NCBI GenBank assembly: GCA_016791475.1
Contig: JAEUWI010000052.1
Span: forward strand, 1-51,504
Direction: 5' to 3'
DNA length: 51,504 nucleotides
DNA from: Candidatus Hydrogenedentota bacterium
Lineage (GTDB): Bacteria; Hydrogenedentota; Hydrogenedentia; Hydrogenedentales; JAEUWI01
Within the stretch, counting starts at the first letter, position 1. Each line of letters starts with the position of its first letter. Of the stretch, positions 8,549-16,635 are shown in pieces. The notes beneath the pieces were generated by a model. The model had not been told where the DNA came from and ran no database searches. It was given only the letters and a program-made list of their open reading frames with translations. A program made the position numbers and the translations under genes.

Positions 8549-9214
8549 CTACTCGGTTACCCGTCGGCGGGTGCGGGGATACATGGCGGCCACGTCTTTG
8601 GGATAGAGCTTGCGCACGTGGTGGTACAGAAAAAGAGTGAGGAGACGCCGGGTCGCCGGGGTCATATTGGTGAAGCGCACGCCATAGCGGAGGGCGGCGG
8701 GGGCCTGCAGCTCGGTCTCCTCGTGGGCGTAGCAGATTCGCCCTTCCACGACCTGGGGGCCGTGTTCCCGGTCGAGGGCGAAGGTCATCTCCAGGGGAGT
8801 GCGCACCGGCAGCACGGGGTGGGCCCGAAGCAGGGCGCCTTCGGCGCTGAGATCCTCCATGACGGCGGAGTAGCGTTCGGGGGAATTGGGCGTGCGAAAC
8901 ACGACATTGATATCGGTGGGCACGCGCCAGGAAGTGCGGTGGGTGCGCTGATCCGCGCTCTCGCTTCGTTCCAGGATGATGCCGGATTCGGGGCGGTCCG
9001 CGTAGCGCAACACCTGCACGTTATAGGCGATAAAGCCGGTGTCGCTGTGAAACTCGAAACGCCCTCCCATGCCGGCCAGGGGATAGCAGACCCCCGGGAA
9101 GGTGGTCCAGATCTGGTTGCGTTCCAGCCCGAGGATTTCCACGAGAAATCGGTTGTCCATGAGGCAGAGGAACCCCGTGTTACCGCATCGGAGGGGGCTG
9201 GGAGGGGCGGTCAC
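8549..9214 (-). CDS. PilZ-domain protein (cyclic-di-GMP effector)
   Basis: The 221-residue protein has an N-terminal YcgR-like half (FEFHSDTGFIAYNVQVLRY, about 53-71) and a PilZ domain. The cyclic-di-GMP contact motifs are both present: RxxxR (R93, R97) and DxSxxG (D121-G126). The start is a GTG at 9214 with AAGGAG 10 nt upstream; an internal ATG at 9160 has no comparable ribosome site. It is probably soluble. PilZ proteins of this two-domain form usually adjust motility, pili or exopolysaccharide in response to cyclic-di-GMP; the partner here is unknown. It is transcribed alone or after cbiX; the 249-nt gap with a 9-bp repeat array separates them. Confidence 0.88.
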   Translation of the reverse strand: MTAPPSPLRCGNTGFLCLMDNRFLVEILGLERNQIWTTFPGVCYPLAGMGGRFEFHSDTGFIAYNVQVLRYADRPESGIILERSESADQRTHRTSWRVPTDINVVFRTPNSPERYSAVMEDLSAEGALLRAHPVLPVRTPLEMTFALDREHGPQVVEGRICYAHEETELQAPAALRYGVRFTNMTPATRRLLTLFLYHHVRKLYPKDVAAMYPRTRRRVTE

Positions 9215-9294
9215 GCGATCAGGGCTCCTTCAGTGGGTGGTTGGTGTTGTTCTTGTAGCATATTCGGGGAAGCGTCGCAACCTGGGGTTGCGGG

Positions 9295-9411
9295 ATGGGT
9301 CTTATGGGTCTTATGGGTCTTATGGGTCTTATGGGTCTTATGGGTCTTATGGGTCTTGGGGGTCTTGGGGGTCTTGGGGGTCTTGGGGGTCTTGGGGGTC
9401 TTGGGGGTCTT
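9295..9411. repeat. 9-bp tandem repeat array (13 units)
   Basis: Seven perfect copies of atgggtctt (9295-9357) are followed by six perfect copies of gggggtctt (9358-9411). The sudden change of variant suggests recent stepwise expansion. It is noncoding, between a PilZ and a cbiX gene. Related arrays are at 28627, 42926 and 51427. Confidence 0.95.
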
Positions 9412-9463
9412 GGGGGCGTATGGGGTGGCGGGCTGAGATTTTCGCACCGACCCATAGGAGCCG

Positions 9464-9853
9464 TTAGTCCCGGGCGAGGGCTTCCCTGATCCGCTGGTGC
9501 ATGAGTTGGGCCATGATCGTGTCTACCCCCAGGGGCTCGGTGACGCGAAAATAGACCTCGGGATAGTGCGGGGCCAGTTCAGCAACCATACGGGGGATGT
9601 CGCTGGTGCTGTGGCGTCCGGGCGCCAGGAAATAGGGATGGACCACGATGGAGGTGGCGCCCCGGGCCACGCAGCGGGCCGTGGCATCCTCCAGGGTAGG
9701 CTCGGCCAGCTCCATGTGGGCGGCTTCCACGATCTCGGCGCCGGTGACATTTCGGTACATGGCGACCACGTCATCCAGCATGGCATTGGCGGCGGCGAGA
9801 CGCGAGCCGTGGTCGATGACGATAACGGCGGTGCCGGGGGGGAGGGTTTGCAT
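9464..9853 (-). CDS. cbiX: Short CbiX/SirB-type sirohydrochlorin chelatase
   Basis: The 129-aa product is of the short, one-domain CbiX class, which inserts cobalt, iron or nickel into sirohydrochlorin for cobalamin, siroheme or F430. The family His residues are visible: H15 in VIDHGSR, and H72 and H81 in VVHPYFLAPGRH. I chose the ATG at 9853, which has GAAAGG a few bases upstream; a TTG five codons earlier is the alternative. No other tetrapyrrole gene is nearby, so the metal and pathway cannot be decided from context. Confidence 0.88.
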   Translation of the reverse strand: MQTLPPGTAVIVIDHGSRLAAANAMLDDVVAMYRNVTGAEIVEAAHMELAEPTLEDATARCVARGATSIVVHPYFLAPGRHSTSDIPRMVAELAPHYPEVYFRVTEPLGVDTIMAQLMHQRIREALARD

Positions 9854-10028
9854 GGAGGCCTTTCGCAACCTTGATTACGGGGTGGAATTGTTGAATACTC
9901 AATGGCCGGACCGGCCGCGGGCGACAGGGTAATCGCGCGGGTCGTCCAGTGTAGCAGATCATTCAGTTATCCCGCAGTTTCGAGGCACCCATGTGCAGGA
10001 GCTGCCCTTCAGCCTTGAGGATTGCATC

Positions 10029-11282
10029 ATGGAAATCAATCGTAGAGTTTTTCTGGCCGGGGCCGCCGCGGCCACGGCGAGCCTGAGCCTGGGCGCCCGC
10101 GCACAGGATGCACCGAAAACCTTTCGCGCCTGCATCATCGGCGACAGCAAGCAGGGGGGCTATGGCCACGACATGCACCTGGCTTTCGATCTGAATCCGC
10201 GCGTGCAGGTGGTGGGTCTGGCGGACCCCGACGACGACGGCAGGGCCAAGTACGGTGCGGAGTGCAAGGCCACGACCCTCTATGCGGACTATAAGGAAAT
10301 GCTGGAGAAGGAGAAGCCGGATCTGGTGGCGGTGGGGCCGCGCTGGACGATCCATCACAAGGAATATATTGACGCCTGCGTGGCGGTCGGCGCCCATGGC
10401 TTTCTGGAAAAGCCCCTCTGCGTGGATATGGCCGAGGCCGACGCCATGGTGGCGGCGGTGGAGTCGAAGAACCTGAAGTGGGCCGTGGCCTACAATTTCC
10501 GCCAGACCGCGACGCTGGCGCACGTAAAGAAGTGCATCGTCGATGACAAGCTGATCGGCACGGTAGTGGAAGCGCGGAGTCGGGGCAAAGAAGACGGGCG
10601 CGCGGGTTCGGAGGATATGGTGGTGCTCGGCACCCACCTTTTTGACCTCATGCGCTATCTGATGGGCGATGCGAGCTGGTGCCAGGCCGATATCACCCAC
10701 AACGGAGCGGCGGCGACTCCGGCGAATGTTCGGGAAGCCTCCGAGCCCCTTGGGCCGGTGGTGGGCAATCGTATCCATGCCACTTTCGGCTTTGCCAAGG
10801 GCACGGCGGGGCATTTCAGTTCGATGTTTACCAAAGAGGGTTCCGGGGGGCGTTGGGGCGTGGACATCTACGGGACCAAAGGCGTCATTTCCATCAAGAT
10901 GGACACCTTCAGCCGCCAGCCCCAGCCCGAAGCCAAGCCGTCGCGCGAGGAGATCCTGAATTCCATCGTGCCGGAGGTGCTTTGGCTCGACGACTCCGGC
11001 TGGATTCCGCGCACGGCGGCGGATGGGACGGTTATCAGCAACTGGAAGCCGTTGCCCGATGCGCCGGTCATCGCGATATCGGATCAGAAGCGTGATCGGC
11101 ACGCGCCCATCGTAACCGACCTGATTGCGGCGATTGACGAAGATCGGCTTCCCGCGACGTCGCTGCAGGACAGCGCGAAAGCCCAGGAGATGGTCCAGGC
11201 GGTGTTTGAGGCCCATGTTCAGGGGAAGCGCGTGGCGATTCCGCTGGAAAGGCGAGAACACCCCCTTAAAGGTTGGAGTTGA
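10029..11282 (+). CDS. Exported Gfo/Idh/MocA family oxidoreductase
   Basis: The start at 10029 gives a twin-arginine leader (NRRVFLAGAAAA) and has gagg about 9 nt upstream; an upstream in-frame ATG at 9993 would bury the leader. The 417-aa product has an NAD(P)-binding Rossmann half, with the family's EKP motif in FLEKPLCVDMAEAD, followed by the alpha/beta substrate domain. Tat-exported Gfo/Idh/MocA proteins are abundant in planctomycetes and relatives and are thought to act on sugars or sugar alcohols in the periplasm. It precedes the PSCyt1 genes by 195 nt; a role in the same periplasmic oxidation pathway is a guess. Confidence 0.9.
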   Translation: MEINRRVFLAGAAAATASLSLGARAQDAPKTFRACIIGDSKQGGYGHDMHLAFDLNPRVQVVGLADPDDDGRAKYGAECKATTLYADYKEMLEKEKPDLVAVGPRWTIHHKEYIDACVAVGAHGFLEKPLCVDMAEADAMVAAVESKNLKWAVAYNFRQTATLAHVKKCIVDDKLIGTVVEARSRGKEDGRAGSEDMVVLGTHLFDLMRYLMGDASWCQADITHNGAAATPANVREASEPLGPVVGNRIHATFGFAKGTAGHFSSMFTKEGSGGRWGVDIYGTKGVISIKMDTFSRQPQPEAKPSREEILNSIVPEVLWLDDSGWIPRTAADGTVISNWKPLPDAPVIAISDQKRDRHAPIVTDLIAAIDEDRLPATSLQDSAKAQEMVQAVFEAHVQGKRVAIPLERREHPLKGWS

Positions 11283-11477
11283 ACGGGGCCGGGGGCTCCA
11301 ATTCGGCATTTGCATTGCGTTTGCCGGTCGCGTTACCATCGTAATCCAGTGAAGTACCTCGGGAATTCCACGGTTCCAGGCGAGCCGTGCGATAGTCATC
11401 GTCGTGAAAAATCAATTGTAGTAATGGCCGTTTCGGGTGCCCGCCCGGCGGCCATGGATAAGATCGGAGCCGTATCG

Positions 11478-11936
11478 ATGTTGAAGTTGAATGCGAAGAC
11501 CGGCGCTGGCCGGGTGCTTGCCTGTGGTTCGTTCGTGGCCGCCGTCGTGCTGGGCAATGTCCTTTCCAACCCGGTTCAGGCCGAGGGCGTGTCGTTTAAG
11601 GACACGATTCTCCCGATTGTGAAGGATCGTTGCATTTCCTGCCATGGTCCCCAGAAGTCCAAAGGCGAGTTGCGACTGGACACGCTGGAAGCGTTTAAGG
11701 CCGGCGGTGAAAATGGCCCTATCATCGTGGCGGGCAAGCCGGAAGAGAGTTCGTTTTACAAGCTCACCATCCTGCCGAAGGACGATCCGGATATCATGCC
11801 GGGCAAGGGCGATCCCCTGACCGAAGAGCAGACCAAGGCGATTGCCGCCTGGATTACCGAAGGCGCGAACTTCGGCGATTGGAAGGGTGAGGAGGCTGCT
11901 CCCGCGGCTCAGGCGTCCGCACAGCCTCAAAACTAA
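11478..11936 (+). CDS. Small planctomycete-type cytochrome c (PSCyt1 domain), exported
   Basis: The ATG at 11478 has GGAG 8 nt upstream; upstream in-frame ATGs at 11424 and 11454 are less likely. The 152-aa product has a signal peptide (cleavage about residue 35, VQAEG) and one heme-c motif, CISCH (C53-H57 region), inside a PSCyt1 domain that fills the mature protein. Typical features of the family are VAGKPEES, MPGKGDPLT and AAWITEGA. It is almost the same over about 110 residues as the N-terminal half of the next gene, so the two are tandem duplicates. A likely role is periplasmic electron transfer linked to the DUF1549/DUF1553 protein downstream. Confidence 0.87.
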   Translation: MLKLNAKTGAGRVLACGSFVAAVVLGNVLSNPVQAEGVSFKDTILPIVKDRCISCHGPQKSKGELRLDTLEAFKAGGENGPIIVAGKPEESSFYKLTILPKDDPDIMPGKGDPLTEEQTKAIAAWITEGANFGDWKGEEAAPAAQASAQPQN

Positions 11937-12003
11937 GGTGCACAACTGGACGCCTTCCGGCGCGATCACGCCGGAGACGCCCCAAATGAATCGGAGCAGG
12001 AAA

Positions 12004-13419
12004 ATGATTGGCTTGAGAAGCATGAGCATTATGGGCCGGAAGCTGGCCTACGGTTCCGTCGTGGCCGGTCTTGTTCTGGGCGCGTCGCCCCGAGCCGGCG
12101 CGGAGGGGGTGTCGTTCAATGATACGATCTGGCCGATCCTTCAGGAACGGTGTATCTCTTGCCACGGCGGAGACAAAGACAAAGGCGGCCTGAAGCTGGA
12201 TTCGCTTGAGTCCTTCACGAAAGGGGGCGAAAACGGCCCGATTTTCGTGGCGGGCAAGCCCGAAGAGAGCGCCCTGTATAAACTCACGATCCTGCCCAAG
12301 GACGATCCGGACATCATGCCGGCCAAGGGTGATCCGCTGACGGAGGAACAGACGAAAGCGATCCACACCTGGATCACCGAAGGCGCAAACTTCGGTGACT
12401 GGAAGGGTGGCGCGGCGCCCGCCGATCAGGCCGCCGCTCCGGTGGACGTGCTGGAGGTGCTCGCGCAGAATACGGCGCCCGCCGATCCCGCCCAGCTCGA
12501 AGCGGTGACGGCCCTCGGCGGTCTGGCCATGCCGCTGGACATGAAAACGCCGTTGGTTCGCGTGGACTATCATCTCGTCGGCGACGCCATCGGCGACGAG
12601 CAACTCGCGACGCTTACGCCGCTGTGCAACCAGTTGACCTGGCTGAATCTGGCCGGCACGAAGATCACGGATGCCGGTCTGGCGACCGTGGCCGGCCTTT
12701 CCAAGGTCACGCGGCTTCACTTGGAGCGCACGGGTATCACGGACGCCGGTCTGGCCCATCTGGCCGGTCTGACGAATCTGGAGTACCTCAATCTCTACGG
12801 TACCCAGGTGACGGACGCCGGTCTGGCCCAGCTTGCCCCGCTGACCAACTTGAAGAAGATCTTCCTGTGGCAGACGGGTGTGACGGCGGCCGGCGCGGAT
12901 ACGCTGAAGGCCGCGCTTCCGAACCTGAAGGTCGATCTGGGCATTGACCCGGCGGCTGTCCCCGCGACGGCGGTGGCGAAGGTCATGCCGAAGGAGTTGT
13001 TCACGGCGGATAGCTGCTGCGCCAAGTCCGCATCGGAAAACAAAGTTTGCGACCACCCCTGCTGCGACGAGGCCCGGAAGGCCAATACCGTGTGCACGAA
13101 GTGCAACGCCGGCGCGGAAGCGCTGCTGGCGATCGTGACCAAGTTCGACGCCGACGGCTGCTGCTTGAAGGCTTTCGACGGCGGCAAGTTGTGCGACCAT
13201 CCCTGTTGCGCGGAAGCGTGGGCGGCCAAGACCGCGTGCGCAAAGTGCAACCCGAAGGGCGCCGCGGCCACAACACCCGCTCCCGTGGCGTTGAAGTTCA
13301 AGGATGGCAGTTGCTGTGCGACGGCCCAGGCCGCGAACAAAGAATGCGATCATCCCTGCTGCGTGGAAGCCCGCACGGCGGGTGCGGTCTGCAAGAAATG
13401 CAATCCGGACGTAGCCTGA
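12004..13419 (+). CDS. PSCyt1 cytochrome c + leucine-rich repeats + three Cys-rich CC-CDHPCC-CxxC repeats
   Basis: The start at 12004 has GGAG 7 nt upstream; an ATG at 11986 is an alternative. Signal peptide to about residue 33, then a PSCyt1 domain with heme motif C50-C53-H54, then about four leucine-rich repeats of the TDAGL type (about 195-310). The last 135 residues hold three copies of a repeat: SCC...VCDHPCC...CTKCN (about 337-370), GCC...LCDHPCC...CAKCN (383-417), SCC...ECDHPCC...CKKCN (433-468). Each has seven Cys and one His, 21 Cys in all, with conserved Glu-Ala after the second Cys pair. This looks like a metal-binding or disulfide-rich module; I do not recognise it as a named family. 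A strong terminator follows. Confidence 0.87.
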   Translation: MIGLRSMSIMGRKLAYGSVVAGLVLGASPRAGAEGVSFNDTIWPILQERCISCHGGDKDKGGLKLDSLESFTKGGENGPIFVAGKPEESALYKLTILPKDDPDIMPAKGDPLTEEQTKAIHTWITEGANFGDWKGGAAPADQAAAPVDVLEVLAQNTAPADPAQLEAVTALGGLAMPLDMKTPLVRVDYHLVGDAIGDEQLATLTPLCNQLTWLNLAGTKITDAGLATVAGLSKVTRLHLERTGITDAGLAHLAGLTNLEYLNLYGTQVTDAGLAQLAPLTNLKKIFLWQTGVTAAGADTLKAALPNLKVDLGIDPAAVPATAVAKVMPKELFTADSCCAKSASENKVCDHPCCDEARKANTVCTKCNAGAEALLAIVTKFDADGCCLKAFDGGKLCDHPCCAEAWAAKTACAKCNPKGAAATTPAPVALKFKDGSCCATAQAANKECDHPCCVEARTAGAVCKKCNPDVA

Positions 13420-13433
13420 TAACATGAGTTCGG

Positions 13434-13483
13434 GTGCTGCTGCTCCGGCCGGGTTCCGGTGGGGGCGGCAGCACTCTTTTTTT
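13434..13483 (+). terminator. Strong intrinsic terminator
   Basis: A 10-bp stem with one G-T pair (13434-13443 with 13465-13474) encloses further pairing and is followed directly by tcttttttt. It separates the Cys-rich cytochrome gene from the DUF1549/DUF1553 gene. Confidence 0.85.
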
Positions 13484-13549
13484 GGGCGGCAGCCCGCCCG
13501 TTGAAGTCTGGTTTTCGCACCCGAAGCCGGGGCGGAGGAGAATGGCAGT

Positions 13550-16500
13550 ATGATTTTGCGCGGTACACTTGCGCTGTGTGTCCTGACGGTCGGTTGCGCC
13601 GCGTTTGCGGCGGAGGTGGCGCCCACTACTGAGCCGATCAGCTTCAACCGGCATATTTGCCCCATACTCTCCGACAAGTGCTTTGCGTGCCACGGGCCGG
13701 ACGCCCATGCGCGCAAAGGGGATCTGCGGCTGGATCAGCCCCTGCCGGAGGCGTCGGCCCAGACCGTGCTGGCCCCCGGCCATCCCGAGGCGAGCGCGCT
13801 GGTGAAGCGAATTTTGAGCGCCGACCCGGACGAACAGATGCCCCCGCCCGATCAGGATAGACAGCTCACGCAGGGGCAGAAGGACCTGCTGGCGGCGTGG
13901 GTGGCTCAGGGCGCGCCCTTTGAGGCCCACTGGTCCTACATTCCCCCCGTACCCGCCCCGTTGGACCCGGCGGCGAGCCCCATCGATACATTTGTCGGTC
14001 GCAAGCTCGAACGCGAGGGGGTGTCGCCCATGCCCGAGGCCGATAAGGTCACGCTGGTGCGCCGCCTGTACTGGGACCTGCTCGGTATTCCTCCGAAGCC
14101 CGAAGTGGTTCAGGCTTACGTGGAGAGCACCGATCCGGGCGCCTACGGCGCGCTGGTGGATTCGCTTCTCGCATCGCCCCACTACGGCGAGCGCATGGCC
14201 ATGGAATGGCTGGATGTGGTGCGCTACGCGGATTCGAACGGCTACCACAGTGACGAGTTCCGCAGCATATCGCCCTATCGCGACTACGTCATCAAGGCCT
14301 TCAATGACAACATGCCCTTCGATCAGTTCACCCGCGAGCAATTGGCGGGCGATCTGCTCCCCGATGCGACCCGCGAACAGAAAGTGGCCTCGGGGTACAA
14401 CCGGCTCAACCAGATCACGGCCGAGGGCGGTGCGCAGGCGAAGGAGTATCTGGCCAAGTATGCCGCCGATCGCGTGCGGACGACGGCAACGGCCTGGCTC
14501 GGCACGACCATGGCCTGCGCGGAATGCCACGACCATAAATACGACCCGATATCAACGCGGGAATTTTATCAGTTTGAGGCCTTCTTCGCGGATATCGATG
14601 AGCAGGGCGTGTATGGTTCCGGCGGTATCTGGGAACCGCGGATGTACCTGCCCACGCCCGAGCAGGAAGCCCGGGAAGCGGCCTTGCTTGCCGAGATCCA
14701 GACCGTGCGGCAGACGCTGGCGTCCGAAACGCCGGCGTTGAAGGACGCCCGAAGGGCCTGGGAGGGCGCCCTCTCCGCACAGCGCGAAGGCTCCGTCCAG
14801 CCGTGGGTACGGCCCGAGCCGCTGTCGGTGACCGCCCAGGGCGAAACGACCTTTTTGACCATGCCCGACCGGCGCATACTGGCCTCGGGACCGGAGCGGG
14901 AAAAAGATGAGTACACGATACAGTTGCCGGGCCACGGCGCTCCGGTGTCCGCCCTGCTCCTGGAAGTGCTGGACGATATCCTGCTCGGCGGTGTATCCCG
15001 CGGCGGCGGGAATTTCCTGTTGACCAACGTCACGGCGGCCTGGCGCGGACCCGGCCTGGCCGAGAGCATTCCGCTGCCCTTCGCATCGGTCGCGGCGGAT
15101 TACGAGCAGGAGGGATTTCCCGTCACCAACGTGCTGGATGATGACGTGAAGAGCGGCTGGGCCGCCGATTCCCACAAGCACCGGGGGAATCATGCGATTG
15201 TTTTGCGCCTTGCCCAGCCCGTCACGCTGGAGAAAGGCGGGGTGCTGGAAGTGCGCCTCTACTTCAATTCCTCCTTTGCCGGCCACCAGATTGACAGTTT
15301 CCGGCTTGGCCTTACCGACGATACCCTCGCGGGCCGCACGCCCTGGCCCGTACTTCCCCCGGCGGTGAAGGCCGCGCTGTCCACCGAATTGATGGCGCGC
15401 ACGGCCGAGCATGATCAGGCCCTGGCAAGTTATTTCCTGGCCACGACCCCCGTGCTGGACGGTGAGCGGACCGCGCTCGCGAAGGCGGAGGGTGAGCTGA
15501 ACGCGCTGCGCGGTACGATGGCCACCACCCTGATCTCGCAGGCCCGACCCGAGCCGCGCACCATTCGGGTGCTGCCTCGGGGCAACTGGCTCGACGAAAC
15601 GGGCGAGATCGTGGAGCCCGCCACGCCCGCGGCCTTCCCCGCCCTCGGTGTGACTGGTCGCCGGGCCAACCGTCTGGATCTGGCCAATTGGCTGGTCAGT
15701 CGCGACAACCCTCTTACCGCGCGGGTGACCATGAACCGGCTTTGGAAACGATTCTATGGCACGGGTATCTCCAAGATAGTGAACGACCTGGGCGCCCAGG
15801 GCGAGTGGCCCACCCACCCCGAATTGTTGGACTGGCTCGCCGTGGAGTTCATGAACAGCGGCTGGGATCTGAAACACATGATCCGGTTGATGGTCACGTC
15901 CGAGACCTACCGCCGAACGAGCGAGGCGATTCCGGAACTGCGAAACCGGGATCCGTACAACCGCCTGCTGGCCCGGCAGAGCCGCTACCGGATCGACGCG
16001 GAAATGGTTCGGGACGGCGCGCTGGAAATGAGCGGCCTGCTTACACCCACGATCGGCGGCCGTTCCGTGTTTCCCTATCAGCCGGAGGGCTACTATGCGA
16101 ATTGCAACACCTTCGGCGGCGTGCTGGCCTACGATACGGAGAAGGACGAGAATCAGTATCGTCGCGGGCTGTACAGCTTCTGGAAGCGGACCTTTCTTCA
16201 CCCCAGCCTGCTGGCCTTTGACGCGCCCACGCGCGAGGAGTGTACGGCGGAGCGCCCTGTTTCGAATACGCCCCTGCAGGCCCTGGTGCTGCTGAACGAC
16301 CCCACGTATGTAGAGGCCGCGCGCGTCTTTGCCCAGCGCATTATGGCGGAGGGCGGCGAGGAGAGCGACGGCCGAATCAATCTTGCCTTCGCCTATGCGC
16401 TTTCCCGCGCGCCCCGACCGGAGGAACTGGCCCTGCTGCGCGATCTGTACCACCAGCATCTTGTGGAGTACACCAACGACCCGGCCTCGGCCGAGGCCCT

Positions 16501-16615
16501 GCTGAAGACGGGCCTCGCGCCGGTACCCGCCGGACAGAATCCCGTGGATCTGGCGGCCTGGACCTCGGTGGCCCGCGTCATCCTTAATCTGCACGAAACC
16601 ATTACCCGAAGCTGA
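13550..16615 (+). CDS. PSCyt1-DUF1549-DUF1553 domain protein (planctomycete-type)
   Basis: The 1021-residue exported protein starts at 13550 after ggagga, with a signal peptide ending near AFAAE (residue 21). It opens with a PSCyt1 domain bearing the heme motif CFACH, then a DUF1549 (PSCyt2) region (roughly 140-360; motifs EWLDVVRYADSNGYHSDE and CAECHDHKYDPIS, the latter a second CxxCH), a middle beta-rich region without clear assignment, and a C-terminal DUF1553 (PSD1) domain (about 700-1000; NPLTARVTMNRLWKRFYG, ERPVSNTPLQALVLLNDP). The family is typical of planctomycetes and relatives, is probably periplasmic and is linked to polysaccharide breakdown by genome context; the reaction is not established. 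It is followed by a DUF1501 gene, its usual partner, 20 nt on. Confidence 0.93.
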   Translation: MILRGTLALCVLTVGCAAFAAEVAPTTEPISFNRHICPILSDKCFACHGPDAHARKGDLRLDQPLPEASAQTVLAPGHPEASALVKRILSADPDEQMPPPDQDRQLTQGQKDLLAAWVAQGAPFEAHWSYIPPVPAPLDPAASPIDTFVGRKLEREGVSPMPEADKVTLVRRLYWDLLGIPPKPEVVQAYVESTDPGAYGALVDSLLASPHYGERMAMEWLDVVRYADSNGYHSDEFRSISPYRDYVIKAFNDNMPFDQFTREQLAGDLLPDATREQKVASGYNRLNQITAEGGAQAKEYLAKYAADRVRTTATAWLGTTMACAECHDHKYDPISTREFYQFEAFFADIDEQGVYGSGGIWEPRMYLPTPEQEAREAALLAEIQTVRQTLASETPALKDARRAWEGALSAQREGSVQPWVRPEPLSVTAQGETTFLTMPDRRILASGPEREKDEYTIQLPGHGAPVSALLLEVLDDILLGGVSRGGGNFLLTNVTAAWRGPGLAESIPLPFASVAADYEQEGFPVTNVLDDDVKSGWAADSHKHRGNHAIVLRLAQPVTLEKGGVLEVRLYFNSSFAGHQIDSFRLGLTDDTLAGRTPWPVLPPAVKAALSTELMARTAEHDQALASYFLATTPVLDGERTALAKAEGELNALRGTMATTLISQARPEPRTIRVLPRGNWLDETGEIVEPATPAAFPALGVTGRRANRLDLANWLVSRDNPLTARVTMNRLWKRFYGTGISKIVNDLGAQGEWPTHPELLDWLAVEFMNSGWDLKHMIRLMVTSETYRRTSEAIPELRNRDPYNRLLARQSRYRIDAEMVRDGALEMSGLLTPTIGGRSVFPYQPEGYYANCNTFGGVLAYDTEKDENQYRRGLYSFWKRTFLHPSLLAFDAPTREECTAERPVSNTPLQALVLLNDPTYVEAARVFAQRIMAEGGEESDGRINLAFAYALSRAPRPEELALLRDLYHQHLVEYTNDPASAEALLKTGLAPVPAGQNPVDLAAWTSVARVILNLHETITRS

Positions 16616-16635
16616 TATCCGGACAGGTGAAAACG

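Noticed and set aside
9295-9411. Possible CRISPR array or (Met-Gly-Leu)n gene
   Set aside because: The 9-bp units are contiguous without spacers, and all frames through them are simple repeats without a ribosome site.
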